Below are positions 1 through 9,335 of a stretch of 51,084 nt of DNA, in pieces. Position numbers and translations under genes: made by a program. Each line of letters begins with the position of its first letter. Positions within the stretch are counted from its first letter, which is position 1. The DNA comes from CAYUVF01 sp964448045 (GTDB lineage: Bacteria; Bacteroidota; Rhodothermia; Rhodothermales; Salinibacteraceae), in the NCBI GenBank assembly GCA_964448045.1, contig CAYUVF010000026.1, positions 1 through 51,084 of the forward strand, read 5' to 3'. The notes under the pieces were generated by a model. The model ran no database searches. It had not been told where the DNA came from and worked only from the letters and a program-made list of their open reading frames with translations.

Positions 1-538
<538 letters not shown>

Positions 539-630
539 AGAAAGTTCAGTATACGTTGAGCTTGATCCGCGTCTCTTCAAATGTTGCAAGGCAACACTCG
601 AATCGACAAGGACTCGCTATGCTTCCAATC

Positions 631-644
631 TCTTCAAAGAACAA
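631..644 (-). promoter_or_regulatory. boxA-like antitermination element in rRNA leader
   Basis: Read on the minus strand this is TTGTTCTTTGAAGA, close to the boxA element (TGYTCTTTRA type) that recruits the Nus antitermination complex to rRNA transcripts. It lies about 90-110 nt upstream of the mature 16S 5' end and downstream of the predicted promoter, where a boxA is expected. The assignment rests on motif and position only. Confidence 0.5.
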
Positions 645-708
645 ATTCCGCACTTATCAGACATCTAAAACGGCATATCCGCCGTCTTTCCGATCAGCGC
701 GGACAAGT

Positions 709-737
709 ATTGTAACACTACCACACACACCTGTCAA
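709..737 (-). promoter_or_regulatory. Predicted rRNA operon promoter
   Basis: On the minus strand there is a perfect TTGACA -35 box (complement at 732-737), a 17-bp spacer and a TACAAT -10 box (complement at 709-714). Transcription would start near 700-702, giving a leader of about 165 nt before the 16S gene. The near-consensus sigma-70 architecture is notable because many Bacteroidota promoters use a different consensus (TTTG / TANNTTTG). Transcription has not been tested. Confidence 0.75.
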
Positions 738-1166
738 GCGCGACCTGTTGCTTTCTCGACGTCTTCATAATACGGGTCGCTTTTCGTAGAAATCGGATGC
801 ATGAGTGATCACCACCCGACTCTATCCAAAAAGCATCTTGCAAAGAACGGTGGCGCTGGAGACAAAACGAAGTGTGTGTCGCCTTGTCCCGCGCCGGATA
901 GGATTAGACCTATCGGCCCGTGCGTGGTTCCAGCTCCTTTCGTCAAGATAACGTGAGGCTTGATGAACCTCGCATTCGCCGGGCACTACGTTGCCTCGAA
1001 AGGCGTCTTCCCGGCTGGGCGATGCTGCGAAACCATATAGCAGTACTGATGTTTCCACCTCGGCTCTTGAGAGTTCTGTGAACCTTGAAGCCCAGCACGT
1101 CTCGCCTCGTTGACATCAACGCACAGGCCGCCCCACGCCGTTTTAGCGCACTGCTTCTCTACCGCG

Positions 1167-1973
1167 ATGAGCAACTCTTCTTCCTTGCTTCAAACCATCG
1201 GACACTGGTTTCGCACCCTGGTCCAAAATCGCTACTTCTGGGGCGGCCTTGGCGGGCTGATCCTCGCGCTCGGCCTTATATATATAGTATTCAATCGCGG
1301 ACTGATGCCGGCGTATACGCGCCACGATGTATCGGTCACGGTTCCAGAGGTCACCCACCGGTCGTTTGAGGCGGCAAAGCAGACGCTCCAGCAAAACGAA
1401 TTGCGGGTGGAAAAGCAGCGCACCCAGCGCTTCAACCCCAACGTCCCTCGGGGCGAGGTCGTTGATCAAACGCCCCCGCCGGGCGCTCAGGTCAAACCCG
1501 GACGGCGCGTTTACCTCACTATTAATCAAGGGCAGGCCCCTGTAGTGCGCGTTCCCCGGCTGGATGGCATCTCGATTCGGGAGGCCCGGAACCGGCTATC
1601 CGCGCTTGGCCTTCAGGCGGGCGAGGTAAATCCCGATTCGATTCCCGCTCCCTACCCGAACACCATCACGCGCCAGTCGCCTGCCCCAAGCGATTCGCTG
1701 CGCAAGGGCGCAACGGTGGACCTCTGGTACAGCCAGGGCCTGAGCACCACCCTTACCACCGTCCCCGACGTATCCGGCCTCACCCTGCGCGCCGCGCGGG
1801 ACACGTTGCTGCAGCGACAACTTCGATTTGTGGTCGTGGACGCGCCGGCCGACTCAGCCCTGGCCGATTCGCTGCGCATCCGCGCCCAAAACCGTCCCCC
1901 GGGCTCCCGCGTCCGGGCCGGAACGGAGCTGCGTATCTTCACGCAAACAACTCCCGGCTCGCGCGAGCCCTGA
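1167..1973 (+). CDS. PASTA domain protein, single-pass membrane anchored
   Basis: A 268-residue protein. The start is set at the ATG preceding MSNSSSLL because the frame upstream has no family-like sequence. A hydrophobic segment (about residues 24-42, GGLGGLILALGLIYIVF) anchors it in the inner membrane. Three PASTA repeats follow (about 50-118, 122-190 and 196-260), each with the typical VP-x-(6-8)-A-x-x-x-L start and the P-x-x-G turn before the last strand. PASTA domains bind muropeptides or peptidoglycan, usually at the end of PBPs or Ser/Thr kinases. This is the free-standing Bacteroidota type with neither, so a role in envelope sensing or cell-wall synthesis is inferred. It converges on pyrR with a 23-bp gap. 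Confidence 0.88.
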   Translation: MSNSSSLLQTIGHWFRTLVQNRYFWGGLGGLILALGLIYIVFNRGLMPAYTRHDVSVTVPEVTHRSFEAAKQTLQQNELRVEKQRTQRFNPNVPRGEVVDQTPPPGAQVKPGRRVYLTINQGQAPVVRVPRLDGISIREARNRLSALGLQAGEVNPDSIPAPYPNTITRQSPAPSDSLRKGATVDLWYSQGLSTTLTTVPDVSGLTLRAARDTLLQRQLRFVVVDAPADSALADSLRIRAQNRPPGSRVRAGTELRIFTQTTPGSREP

Positions 1974-1996
1974 GCAGCGGCCTGCAGCAAGCGCCT

Positions 1997-2524
1997 TCAC
2001 TCCGTAACGTACACGGCGAATGCTTCGTCGAGGGCGACTTCGACCTGCTCCTGATGTTTGGTCTGGAGCGCACGCCCTACGTAGTCGGGGCGGATGGGGT
2101 ACTCGCGGTGGCCGCGATCGACGAGCACCATGAGTTGGATGGAGCGCGGCCGCCCAAACTGAATGATCGCATCGAGCGCGGCCCGCGCCGTGCGCCCGGT
2201 GAAGAGCACATCATCGACGAGGATGACATCCTGATCGGTCACGTCGACGTTCGCCGGGGGCGTATCGGGTGGGGAGGGGGTGTCCCGGTCGTCGCGGTAC
2301 GGCCCCACGTTGAGGTCGTGCACCGGGATCTCAGCGTCTTCGATGACGCCGATCTCTTCGGCAATGGCGCGGGCGAGCGGCGCCCCGCTCTGCAAAACCC
2401 CGAAGAGCTGGACATCGGCGGCGCCGCGGTTGCGCTCGACGACCTCGTAGGCAAGCCGGCGCAGGGTGCGGCGGACCTGCTCGGGCGACATGATGCGCGT
2501 GCGGCGGGCGGAGGGCGTATCCAT
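1997..2524 (-). CDS. pyrR: Bifunctional pyr operon regulator / uracil phosphoribosyltransferase PyrR
   Basis: A 175-residue member of the PyrR family of type I phosphoribosyltransferases. The PRPP-binding motif VILVDDVLFTGRTARAA is intact. The N-terminus (MSPEQVRRTLRRLAYEVVERN) and the flexible-loop region with HDLNVGPYRDD are typical of PyrR rather than Upp. In Firmicutes PyrR binds pyr mRNA to attenuate transcription and has weak UPRTase activity; whether it binds RNA here is unknown and no pyrimidine gene lies beside it. The ATG at 2522-2524 follows the stop of the upstream CNNM/CBS gene by 4 bp, so the two are co-transcribed. A longer frame upstream only repeats the end of that gene in another frame. 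Confidence 0.92.
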   Translation of the reverse strand: MDTPSARRTRIMSPEQVRRTLRRLAYEVVERNRGAADVQLFGVLQSGAPLARAIAEEIGVIEDAEIPVHDLNVGPYRDDRDTPSPPDTPPANVDVTDQDVILVDDVLFTGRTARAALDAIIQFGRPRSIQLMVLVDRGHREYPIRPDYVGRALQTKHQEQVEVALDEAFAVYVTE

Positions 2525-2528
2525 AACG

Positions 2529-3632
2529 CTACGGATGAGTTTGGGTGGGCACGACGCGCTCGACATCGATGGGATCTTCCAGTTCCCCGGCGATGGTCTC
2601 GAACGCATCGGTTGCAGTAATCAGTCCCACAACATCGTCATCATCAACGACGAGTGCCAATTCGCCCTTTTCTTCCTGAAACCGGTCGATGCACGCGCTC
2701 ACGGCCACATCAGCGGACATGGTGAGTGGCGGATGCGCGACCGCCTCCAGGGGCTTAGTGCCGGCCTGGAGCGCGTCGAGGTCACGAAACACGGCCGACG
2801 TGTAAATCGTCCCGCGCAAATCGTCCCACGACGCCCCAATGAGTGGGTACCGGCTGAACGGGTAGAGGCGCATGATCGACAGATTCTCGACCAGCTCGGC
2901 TTCGGTGCTGAGCGCTACGATGTGATCGCGCGGCACCATGATGTCGCGGATAGGCACTTCGTCGATCTCCAGCGCACGCAGGACCTCGGCGCGGCGCTCA
3001 GCCGAGAGGTCGGCGCGGCTGAGAATTTTCCCCATCTTGCGGCGCACGGCTCCCACGCTTTCCAGCTCGGGCACCTCACCCCCCGACTCGGCCTCGGTCC
3101 ACGAGCGCTTCACCTCGATGCCAAAGAGCCCGAGCGTGGCCTTCGCCAGCCCATCGCCCAGCATGATAAACGGATAGGTTAGCGTGACCCATCCGCGAAG
3201 CAGCCACGCGGTACGGCGCGCCACCTGCCGCGGGCGCTCGACGCCCAGGTACGTGGGCGCCTGCTCGCCCCAGATCTTGTGAATCAGGTTGATAAGGACG
3301 AGACCGACGACCACCGATGTGCCGCGCACAATGGGCTCGGGCAGGCCGAGCAGGCCAACCACCGGAGCCAGCAGATGCGTGAACGCCGGCTCGGCCACGA
3401 CGCCCAGCAACACGCTCGTCGTGGTGATGCCAAGCTGGCATCCCGTCAGATAGATCTCCAGCCGATCCGTAATCGCACGGGCAATCTCCAACCCGGGCGG
3501 GTCGTCAGTCGGATCGAGTTGCGGGAGGCGCGTGAGCGCGAACTCGGTAACGACGAAAAAGGCATTCGCCATTGTAAGGGCGATGCCGCCGACCAATCGC
3601 ACAGTGAGTTCGGTCCCGCCCACCGGCTCCAT
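2529..3632 (-). CDS. CNNM (DUF21) / CBS-pair membrane protein, CorC/HlyC-like
   Basis: A 367-residue protein. The N-terminal half (about 1-185) carries the CNNM/DUF21 transmembrane domain, with several hydrophobic spans and the basic GCQLGITTTSVLLGVVAEPA segment typical of the family. A tandem CBS pair follows (about 220-345; RDIMVPRDHIVAL and ALVVDDDDVVGLITATDAFE). The usual C-terminal CorC_HlyC domain is absent, which is common in shorter members. Family members handle magnesium/cobalt efflux or homeostasis in the inner membrane; the substrate here is inferred. It is third in the minus-strand run tmk-fur-this gene-pyrR, 42 bp downstream of fur and 4 bp upstream of pyrR. Confidence 0.88.
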   Translation of the reverse strand: MEPVGGTELTVRLVGGIALTMANAFFVVTEFALTRLPQLDPTDDPPGLEIARAITDRLEIYLTGCQLGITTTSVLLGVVAEPAFTHLLAPVVGLLGLPEPIVRGTSVVVGLVLINLIHKIWGEQAPTYLGVERPRQVARRTAWLLRGWVTLTYPFIMLGDGLAKATLGLFGIEVKRSWTEAESGGEVPELESVGAVRRKMGKILSRADLSAERRAEVLRALEIDEVPIRDIMVPRDHIVALSTEAELVENLSIMRLYPFSRYPLIGASWDDLRGTIYTSAVFRDLDALQAGTKPLEAVAHPPLTMSADVAVSACIDRFQEEKGELALVVDDDDVVGLITATDAFETIAGELEDPIDVERVVPTQTHP

Positions 3633-3674
3633 GACGTCGTATTGGGAAGGGATTCAGATGGGCAACACGCAAAC

Positions 3675-4178
3675 CTACGCTTCGGCCTCCTTCGCTTCGG
3701 CCTCTTCCTCCGTTTCCGGGCGGTTCGGGCAGTTTTCGCGGACGCAGTGACCGTACATGTTGAGCGAGTGATGCTCGATCTCAAACTCGTAAATATCGGC
3801 CACCATCTCCTGGATGCCCTGCAGACGCGGATCGCAAAACTCGAACAGCTCGTTGCAGTCGAGGCAGATCAGGTGGTCGTGCTGCCAGTAGCTGTAGGCC
3901 CGCTCGTACTTCGACTGGTTTTTGCCGAACTGATGGCGGACGACGAGCTCGCATTCCATTAGCAGCTCCAGCGTGTTGTACACCGTCGCCCGGCTGATAC
4001 GCGTGCCTTTCTGCTTCAGGCGCAGGTACAACTCATCAGCGTCGACGTGGTCGTCCGTCGAATAAATCTCCTCGAGTACGGCAAAGCGTTCCGGGGTCTG
4101 CCGCTTATTGCGCTTCTTCAGGAACGCGCTGAAGATGGTGCGCACTTCGTCGATTTTCTGCTGGGGCAAATCCGACAT
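3675..4178 (-). CDS. Fur family transcriptional regulator (Fur/PerR type)
   Basis: A 167-residue protein with the Fur winged-helix domain (about residues 15-90; recognition-helix region RISRATVYNTLELL) and a C-terminal metal/dimerisation domain with the HDHLICLDC signature and a later Cys pair (HCVRENC). The protein ends in an acidic Glu/Ala-rich tail. Members sense iron, zinc or peroxide and repress in the metal-bound form; the motifs alone do not tell which. The ATG before MSDLPQQKID is chosen because upstream residues are Arg/Pro-rich and unlike the family. It lies between tmk (86 bp) and the CNNM/CBS gene, which fits a metal-homeostasis link with the latter. Confidence 0.9.
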   Translation of the reverse strand: MSDLPQQKIDEVRTIFSAFLKKRNKRQTPERFAVLEEIYSTDDHVDADELYLRLKQKGTRISRATVYNTLELLMECELVVRHQFGKNQSKYERAYSYWQHDHLICLDCNELFEFCDPRLQGIQEMVADIYEFEIEHHSLNMYGHCVRENCPNRPETEEEAEAKEAEA

Positions 4179-4264
4179 ATCGCCCGGCGTCGCGGTTCGT
4201 ACGGGGATGGCATTCGAGCAGGACCGCGCGCGCCCGTCGCAGAAGTGAAATCGAGGTCGCACGC

Positions 4265-4924
4265 TCATCCATCGGGTGAACCGGTCCCCGATTGGGGGGT
4301 TCCGATGGAGGCTGGCAGCCGGGGCTGCAAATCGGCCCAGATGCGGGCGTGGAGCGCGTCGATGGACTGCTGCCCGTCGAGCCGCACGATGCGGCCGGCC
4401 TCCTCGCGGGCGATCCGGGCATAGGCATCGGTCACGCGGTCGTAGAAGGCGGCATCGGCCGCTTCCATGCGGTCCGATGGATCAGCGCCGCGGCGCTTGA
4501 GCGCGACGTCCAGCGGCACGTCGACCCAGTAGGTCCGATCGGGAACGAGGCCGCCGGTCACCCGGGCATGGAAGTCGCGCAACCAGGCCATCTCACCCAG
4601 TTCGCGCCCTGCCCCCTGGTAGGCGGTCGACGAGTCGTAGAAACGATCGCACACGACGACGCGCCCTGTCGCAAGAGCCGGGTCAATGCGCTCACGCACC
4701 AACTGAGCTCGCGCCGCCGAAAACAGGAGCAGCTCCGCAAACGGGTCGATCTCCAAGTCGGCATCCAGCAAGAGCGTCCGGATGCGCTCGGAGACCGCCG
4801 TGCCGCCGGGCTCACGCACGACGAGCGGGTCGTATCCTTCCGCTTGAAGCCGCTCCACCAAGAGCTCAGCTTGCGTGCTCTTTCCGCTCCCATCGATTCC
4901 TTCAAAAGTAACAAGTAGGCCCAT
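4265..4924 (-). CDS. tmk: Thymidylate kinase
   Basis: A 219-residue dTMP kinase that phosphorylates dTMP to dTDP in the cytoplasm. The P-loop GIDGSGKST is at residues 9-17. The substrate motif DRFYDSSTAYQGAG and the LID region with RGADPSDRME are present, and the length matches the family. It is the first gene of a minus-strand cluster with fur, the CNNM/CBS gene and pyrR. The start ATG at 4922-4924 yields the canonical MGLLVTFEGIDGSGKST beginning. It is divergent from the TPR gene across a 196-bp promoter region. Confidence 0.96.
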   Translation of the reverse strand: MGLLVTFEGIDGSGKSTQAELLVERLQAEGYDPLVVREPGGTAVSERIRTLLLDADLEIDPFAELLLFSAARAQLVRERIDPALATGRVVVCDRFYDSSTAYQGAGRELGEMAWLRDFHARVTGGLVPDRTYWVDVPLDVALKRRGADPSDRMEAADAAFYDRVTDAYARIAREEAGRIVRLDGQQSIDALHARIWADLQPRLPASIGTPQSGTGSPDG

Positions 4925-5001
4925 CCGGGAAACTAACGTTTACATCCGCGTAACGCCCGACATTGGTGGAGTACTGCAGCAGGGTTGATTTGGCTTGCAT
5001 C

Positions 5002-5031
5002 TTGCAACTTGACGTCTGCGCACGTTATAAT
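5002..5031 (+). promoter_or_regulatory. Candidate promoter of the TPR gene
   Basis: In the divergent spacer between tmk and the TPR gene there is a perfect TATAAT (5026-5031) preceded at 18 bp by TTGCAA (5002-5007). A closer TTGACG (5009-5014) is too near to be the partner. Start of transcription would be near 5038, about 80 nt before the ATG. The call is based on sequence only. Confidence 0.4.
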
Positions 5032-5120
5032 ACAGCAGGCTGTTGCCCGGCAAAGCGGTTCCACCCTACGGCCACGCGTGCGCGCTGCACTCTGTGTACT
5101 GAATCACTAACCGGCGCCCT

Positions 5121-6536
5121 ATGAGCATGTTCGACTTCGGCTTCGATGATTTCGACGAGTCAGCCCGCGAAGCCCGCCTGAACGAACTCGTCGCCGCATA
5201 CGAAGACGGCGAGGACTCCGCCTACTTCGACTCCGAAGCCCTGGAGGAAATCGCAGGGTACTATTTTGAGCAGGGCCGCTTCGACGAAGCCCTGGCTGTA
5301 ATCGACCGGCTGATCGAACAACACCCCTACCTGGCTGACGGCTGGATGCGCCGCGGCATTGTGCTCAATAACATGGGCCGCCACGAAGCAGCGCTGGACG
5401 CCTACGACGAAGCCCTGAGCCTCAACCCCGTCGATACCGAGTCGATGGTCAACCGGGGCATTACGCTCGACAGCCTCGGTCGCGTCGACGAGGCGCTCGA
5501 CGCCTTCGAGTCGGCGCTCTCCGTCAATCCGCTGCACGGCGAGGCGCTCTTCAACCTGGGCGTGACGCTCGAACGCGCCAGCCGGCTCGAAGACGCCATT
5601 GATGCCTTCGAGCGCTGCACCGAGACGCAACCGGAGCACCCCGAGGCGTGGTACGAACTCGGCTACTGCCATGACCGCCTCGACAACAACGAAGCCAGCG
5701 TCGTCTGCTACGATCGGCACATCGACATCGATCCCTACTCGCAGGATGCCTGGTACAACCGGGGCATCGTGCTCAACCGGATGGGCCGCTACAAGAAAGC
5801 GGTCGACTCCTACGACATGGCCATTGCCATCCAAGACGACTTTGCCTCCGCCCACTACAACAAGGGCAATGCGCTCGCCAATATGGGCGCACTTGAAGAG
5901 GCAATCGCGAGCTATCAGCAGGTGCTCGACCTGGAGGGCGACGACGCTTCGACCTTTTATAATATCGCGCTCGCATACGAGGAGTTGGGCGCCTACGACA
6001 CCGCCCGCACGTACTACCGCCACGCGCTGGAGGATGAGTTTGCCTATCCGGAAGCCTGGTACGGGTTGGGCTGCTGCTACGAGGCACAGAACCACCACGA
6101 CCATGCGCTGGAGTGCTTCAATCACGCGCTGGACCTGAGCCCGCGCACGGCGAAGTTCTGGAAAGCGAAGGGCGACGCCGCCTACAACGCCCGCCGCCTG
6201 TCCGATGCGCTGAGCGCGTACGAAACCGCCGTTGAACTCGACGACGCCAACCGCCAGGCGTGGCTCGACTACGCCGAGGCGCTCTTCGACGCCCAGCACC
6301 CCAAAGAAGCCCTCGCTGCCTACCGGCAGGCCATCTCGCTGGAGCCCAACAACGCAGGCCCCTACTTCCGCCAGGCCAAAGCGTTGATGGCGCTCGGCCG
6401 CGCCGACGAAACCATCCGCTCGCTGAAGACCGCCTTCCGGCTCGATCCGAACAAAAAGGACGAGTTTCGCAATGCCTACCCGGACCTGTACCACAACGCC
6501 CAGGTCCGCCGTAAGCTGGGACTCGACCGGTCGTAA
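5121..6536 (+). CDS. Tetratricopeptide repeat protein
   Basis: A 471-residue soluble protein made almost entirely of TPR units, about 12 repeats of 34 residues from residue 45 to 455, with regular W/Y-x-x-G and A-x-x-x-Y/F-x-x-A-L-x-L-x-P signatures. The first 40 residues are acidic (FDFGFDDFDESAREARL) and no signal peptide or membrane span is visible, so it is probably cytoplasmic. TPR solenoids act as protein-protein scaffolds; the partner is unknown. It stands as a single transcription unit, followed after about 35 bp by a strong terminator. A long antisense frame across it is a codon-bias shadow. Confidence 0.9.
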   Translation: MSMFDFGFDDFDESAREARLNELVAAYEDGEDSAYFDSEALEEIAGYYFEQGRFDEALAVIDRLIEQHPYLADGWMRRGIVLNNMGRHEAALDAYDEALSLNPVDTESMVNRGITLDSLGRVDEALDAFESALSVNPLHGEALFNLGVTLERASRLEDAIDAFERCTETQPEHPEAWYELGYCHDRLDNNEASVVCYDRHIDIDPYSQDAWYNRGIVLNRMGRYKKAVDSYDMAIAIQDDFASAHYNKGNALANMGALEEAIASYQQVLDLEGDDASTFYNIALAYEELGAYDTARTYYRHALEDEFAYPEAWYGLGCCYEAQNHHDHALECFNHALDLSPRTAKFWKAKGDAAYNARRLSDALSAYETAVELDDANRQAWLDYAEALFDAQHPKEALAAYRQAISLEPNNAGPYFRQAKALMALGRADETIRSLKTAFRLDPNKKDEFRNAYPDLYHNAQVRRKLGLDRS

Positions 6537-6569
6537 CCCGAGCGTTGCCGCTACGTTGTATCCACCTCC

Positions 6570-6604
6570 ACGGGCAGACGATTTCGTCTGCCCGTTTGTG
6601 TTTT
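6570..6604 (+). terminator. Rho-independent terminator after the TPR gene
   Basis: A perfect 11-bp stem (ACGGGCAGACG at 6570-6580 against CGTCTGCCCGT at 6585-6595) with a 4-nt ATTT loop is followed by TTGTGTTTT. It lies 33 bp after the TPR stop codon and just before the DUF368 gene, so it separates the two transcription units. Confidence 0.85.
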
Positions 6605-6629
6605 CACCGATTGCCCCCCGCCTCGCGCC

Positions 6630-7544
6630 ATGAAGCAGCGCCTTCGCCGACACCTCGACTACTTCATCCGCGGCCTGCTGATGGGCGGCGCCGACATCAT
6701 CCCCGGCGTCAGCGGCGGTACCATCGCGCTGATTGTGAACGTGTACGAGCGGCTCATTGCGTCGATTAGCGAGCTGGTATCGTTCGGGCTGAGTGCCGTG
6801 CGGGCCAATTGGGCGGAAGCGCACGATCACTGGCGTACGGCCGATTGGGGGCTGCTGCTGCCGCTCGGCGCCGGCATCGTCACCGCCCTGATCGGTGGGG
6901 CACGTATTATCCCCGGCCTGATGGAGCGTTACCCGGCCCACATGCTGGCGCTCTTCTTCGGGCTCGTCGCGGCGTCGCTGGTAATCCCGTGGCGGCGGAT
7001 CGACCGGGTGCGCCCTCTGCTCGTGGGCATCGCGCTCGTCGCAGCCCTTGGCGCCTTTTTCTTCGTCGGGCTCCCGCAGGTCAACGCAGCCGCTCCTTCA
7101 CTTCCTCGCGTGTTTGGCTCGGCCGCCGTGGCTATCTGTGCGATGATCTTGCCGGGCGTCAGCGGGGCCTTTCTGCTCGAAGTACTCGGCATCTACACAC
7201 CCACCCTCAACGCCGTCAATCAGGTCGATGTCGCCTACATCGCCACCTTCGTCGCCGGCGCCGCGACCGGCCTCGCCGCCTTCGCCAAGCTGCTCGATTT
7301 CCTCCTGAGCCGCTACCACGACGCCACGATGGCCGCGCTCATCGGCCTGATCGCGGGCGCTCTCCGCGCGCTCTGGCCCTACACCGGTCCCAACGACGCC
7401 CCCCGCTGGCCCGCCGCGGGCGAACCCGTCGGCACCGTCATCGCCATCGGCCTGCTCGGCTTCATCGCCGTGATCGGACTCATCTGGTGGGGCGCGCGTC
7501 GGACCCAGACGCGCTCGACGGTGGAATCCTCTTCTTCATCCTGA
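6630..7544 (+). CDS. DUF368 family membrane protein (PopT-type undecaprenyl-phosphate transporter)
   Basis: A 304-residue polytopic membrane protein. It carries the DUF368 hallmark IIPGVSGGTIALI near residues 24-36 and a second, related ILPGVSGA motif near residue 175, reflecting the internal duplication of the family. About eight hydrophobic spans are visible. DUF368 (PopT) proteins were shown in other bacteria to recycle undecaprenyl phosphate across the inner membrane for cell-wall synthesis; the role here is inferred from the family. Its stop overlaps a possible ATG of the following OmpA gene (TGATG at 7542-7546), indicating co-transcription. Confidence 0.88.
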   Translation: MKQRLRRHLDYFIRGLLMGGADIIPGVSGGTIALIVNVYERLIASISELVSFGLSAVRANWAEAHDHWRTADWGLLLPLGAGIVTALIGGARIIPGLMERYPAHMLALFFGLVAASLVIPWRRIDRVRPLLVGIALVAALGAFFFVGLPQVNAAAPSLPRVFGSAAVAICAMILPGVSGAFLLEVLGIYTPTLNAVNQVDVAYIATFVAGAATGLAAFAKLLDFLLSRYHDATMAALIGLIAGALRALWPYTGPNDAPRWPAAGEPVGTVIAIGLLGFIAVIGLIWWGARRTQTRSTVESSSSS

Positions 7545-7624
7545 TGCCCCTCCAGAAGATTTTGTCGACGGTCCGACGTATGTTGCATCGACGCTCGCTG
7601 CCGCCCTCATCGCCGCACCCTGCC

Positions 7625-8302
7625 ATGGCTCGATGGTTCCTCTGCGCCGTGCTCCTCCCGCTGATGCTGGGCGGCTGCACCTATCTGCGCGGCGGATCAC
7701 CCTCGGAGGAGCCGTCGCCGGAGCAGCTGCAGGCCGAAAACCAGCGGCTGCGCACCCGCCTCGCACGACTGGCCGATTCGCTCCAGTTTTACGACGACGT
7801 CGCCACCGGCCGCATCTACCGCGAACTGCGCGTGCTAAACGATCATATCGACCGGATGGAGTACGAGCTGAGCCTGCGGCGCGAAGGCGGGACGACCGTA
7901 GCCGTGCTCCCGGCTCATGAGCTGTTCGAGCCCGCATCGGCCACGCTCACAGCGAACAGCGCCGATCGGCTGGCCGAGCTGGCGAGCCGCCTGAACGAAC
8001 TCTACCCCGACCGCACCATCCGCATCGAAGGCCACGCCGACGATCTCCCCATCACCGGCACCCTGAAGGAGCAGTACCCGAGCAACTGGGAGCTCTCGGC
8101 TGCTCGGGCAGCGACGGTAGCCCGCCATCTGATTGGCGAGCACGACTTCGCGGCGGATCGCTTCACGGTCGTCAGCCTGGGCTCGACGCACCCCGTGGCC
8201 AGCAACGAAACGGCACGGGGCCGCCGGATGAACCGCCGCGTGCGCGTCGCCGTGCTCCCCAAGCCCCGCGACGCCTCGCGTCCGTACAACACATCGTGGT
8301 GA
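7625..8302 (+). CDS. OmpA-family lipoprotein with coiled-coil segment
   Basis: A 225-residue lipoprotein. The signal peptide MARWFLCAVLLPLMLGGC ends in the lipobox LGGC. A short coiled coil (about 32-60, LQAENQRLRTRLARLADSL) follows, then an OmpA/MotB peptidoglycan-binding domain (about 95-215) with IRIEGHADDLPI and the NWELSAARAATVARHL helix. It is predicted to tether the outer membrane to peptidoglycan. The start at 7625 is chosen for its compact signal peptide. An in-frame ATG at 7544 overlaps the DUF368 stop and would add 27 residues of basic leader, so translation-coupled initiation there cannot be excluded. Confidence 0.87.
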   Translation: MARWFLCAVLLPLMLGGCTYLRGGSPSEEPSPEQLQAENQRLRTRLARLADSLQFYDDVATGRIYRELRVLNDHIDRMEYELSLRREGGTTVAVLPAHELFEPASATLTANSADRLAELASRLNELYPDRTIRIEGHADDLPITGTLKEQYPSNWELSAARAATVARHLIGEHDFAADRFTVVSLGSTHPVASNETARGRRMNRRVRVAVLPKPRDASRPYNTSW

Positions 8303-8309
8303 CGCCGCC

Positions 8310-9284
8310 ATGCCCAATCGCCCCGCAACCATCGTCGTCGGCGCCGGCGTGATCGGGCTCGCATCGGCGATTCGGCTGCAGGACGCAGGCTTCCCCGTGC
8401 GCATCGTCACGCGCGACCGGACGAGCGACACGACCTCCGCCGTAGCAGGGGCCGTCTGGTATCCGTACGAGGTGCATCCGCGCGAGCGCGTCGTGCCGTG
8501 GAGCCGTGCCACCCGCGAAACGCTCGAACGCCTCGCCGAGGCCCCCGCCACCGGCGTGCGGATGACGACGTTCATCGAGCTGTTCGATGTGCCGGTGGAC
8601 GATCCGTGGTGGAAACCGGCGGCCCCCTCCTTCCGCCGCGCCACCGATGACGAGTTGCGCCTCGACTACGTGGACGGATTCGCGATCGACGTACCGCTGA
8701 TGAACACGCCGGTGTACCTGCGCTACCTGCAGCAGCGCTTCACCGAGGGCGGCGGCCGCATCGATCACGTGCCCGCCGGCTTCGACGATCTGTCCGCCCT
8801 GTGCGACGACGCTCCGCTGGTCGTCAACTGCACCGGTCTCGGCGCGCGCGACCTGTGCAGCGACGATGCGCTCTTTCCGATCCGCGGGCAAGTCGTGCGC
8901 GTGACAAACCCCGGCCTCCGCCGCTGTGTCGACGACGATCACGGCCCGCTCGCCATGACGTACATCCTCCCCCGCGGCCCCGACTGCATCCTCGGCGGCA
9001 CCTCCGAAAAGGGCGTCTGGGACCGCTCGCCCTGCGACGCCACGACGGAATCCATTCTGAAACGCGCTCGCGCGCTCGAACCGCGCCTTCACGACGCCGA
9101 GGTGCTCGGCGTGCACGTGGGCCTGCGTCCGGGGCGCGACGCCGTCCGGCTGGAAACCGAGCGCGTCGGCGACCACGGCGTCCTCATCCACAACTACGGC
9201 CACGGCGGCGCCGGATTTACGCTGACCTGGGGCTGCGCGGAGGAGGTCGTCGCATTGGCTCAATCAGTCGCAACGGCTGTATAA
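8310..9284 (+). CDS. FAD-dependent D-amino-acid-oxidase-like oxidoreductase
   Basis: A 324-residue protein of the DAO/glycine oxidase family. The Rossmann FAD motif VVGAGVIGLASAIRL is at residues 10-24. VAGAVWYPYEVHP follows, and the C-terminal GLRPGRD and NYGHGGAGFTLTWG motifs match the substrate and FAD positions of D-amino-acid oxidases. Length and motif order match DAAO better than glycine oxidase. The expected reaction is oxidative deamination of D-amino acids to 2-oxo acids with peroxide formation, perhaps using D-amino acids from cell-wall turnover. It starts 7 bp after the OmpA gene. Substrate is inferred. Confidence 0.88.
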   Translation: MPNRPATIVVGAGVIGLASAIRLQDAGFPVRIVTRDRTSDTTSAVAGAVWYPYEVHPRERVVPWSRATRETLERLAEAPATGVRMTTFIELFDVPVDDPWWKPAAPSFRRATDDELRLDYVDGFAIDVPLMNTPVYLRYLQQRFTEGGGRIDHVPAGFDDLSALCDDAPLVVNCTGLGARDLCSDDALFPIRGQVVRVTNPGLRRCVDDDHGPLAMTYILPRGPDCILGGTSEKGVWDRSPCDATTESILKRARALEPRLHDAEVLGVHVGLRPGRDAVRLETERVGDHGVLIHNYGHGGAGFTLTWGCAEEVVALAQSVATAV

Positions 9285-9335
9285 TCCGAGCCGGGAACCA
9301 CTCGCCACCTCGCCACTCATCACTCGCTCCAGGAC

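Larger units (their letters stand above)
539..1166. other. rRNA leader and upstream non-coding region
   Basis: This 0.6-kb stretch has no convincing protein gene. The left part (539 to about 702) is the predicted transcribed leader of the rRNA operon, read leftward, with a boxA-like element. The promoter is at 709-737. From about 740 to 1166 I see only short open frames with arginine/serine-rich shadow-like translations and no family resemblance. It probably also carries the promoter of the rightward PASTA gene, but I could not pick one out. Confidence 0.6.

Noticed and set aside
822..1058. A minus-strand frame of 78 codons near the rRNA promoter
   Set aside because: No family resemblance or signal, and an Arg-rich composition typical of chance frames.
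5009..5014. TTGACG as -35 partner of the TATAAT at 5026
   Set aside because: Only 11 bp apart; the TTGCAA at 18 bp was preferred.
5160..6941. Long (593-codon) antisense open frame across the TPR gene
   Set aside because: A shadow of GC-rich codon usage; its translation is Val/Gly/Arg-rich without domains, while the opposite frame is a clear TPR protein.
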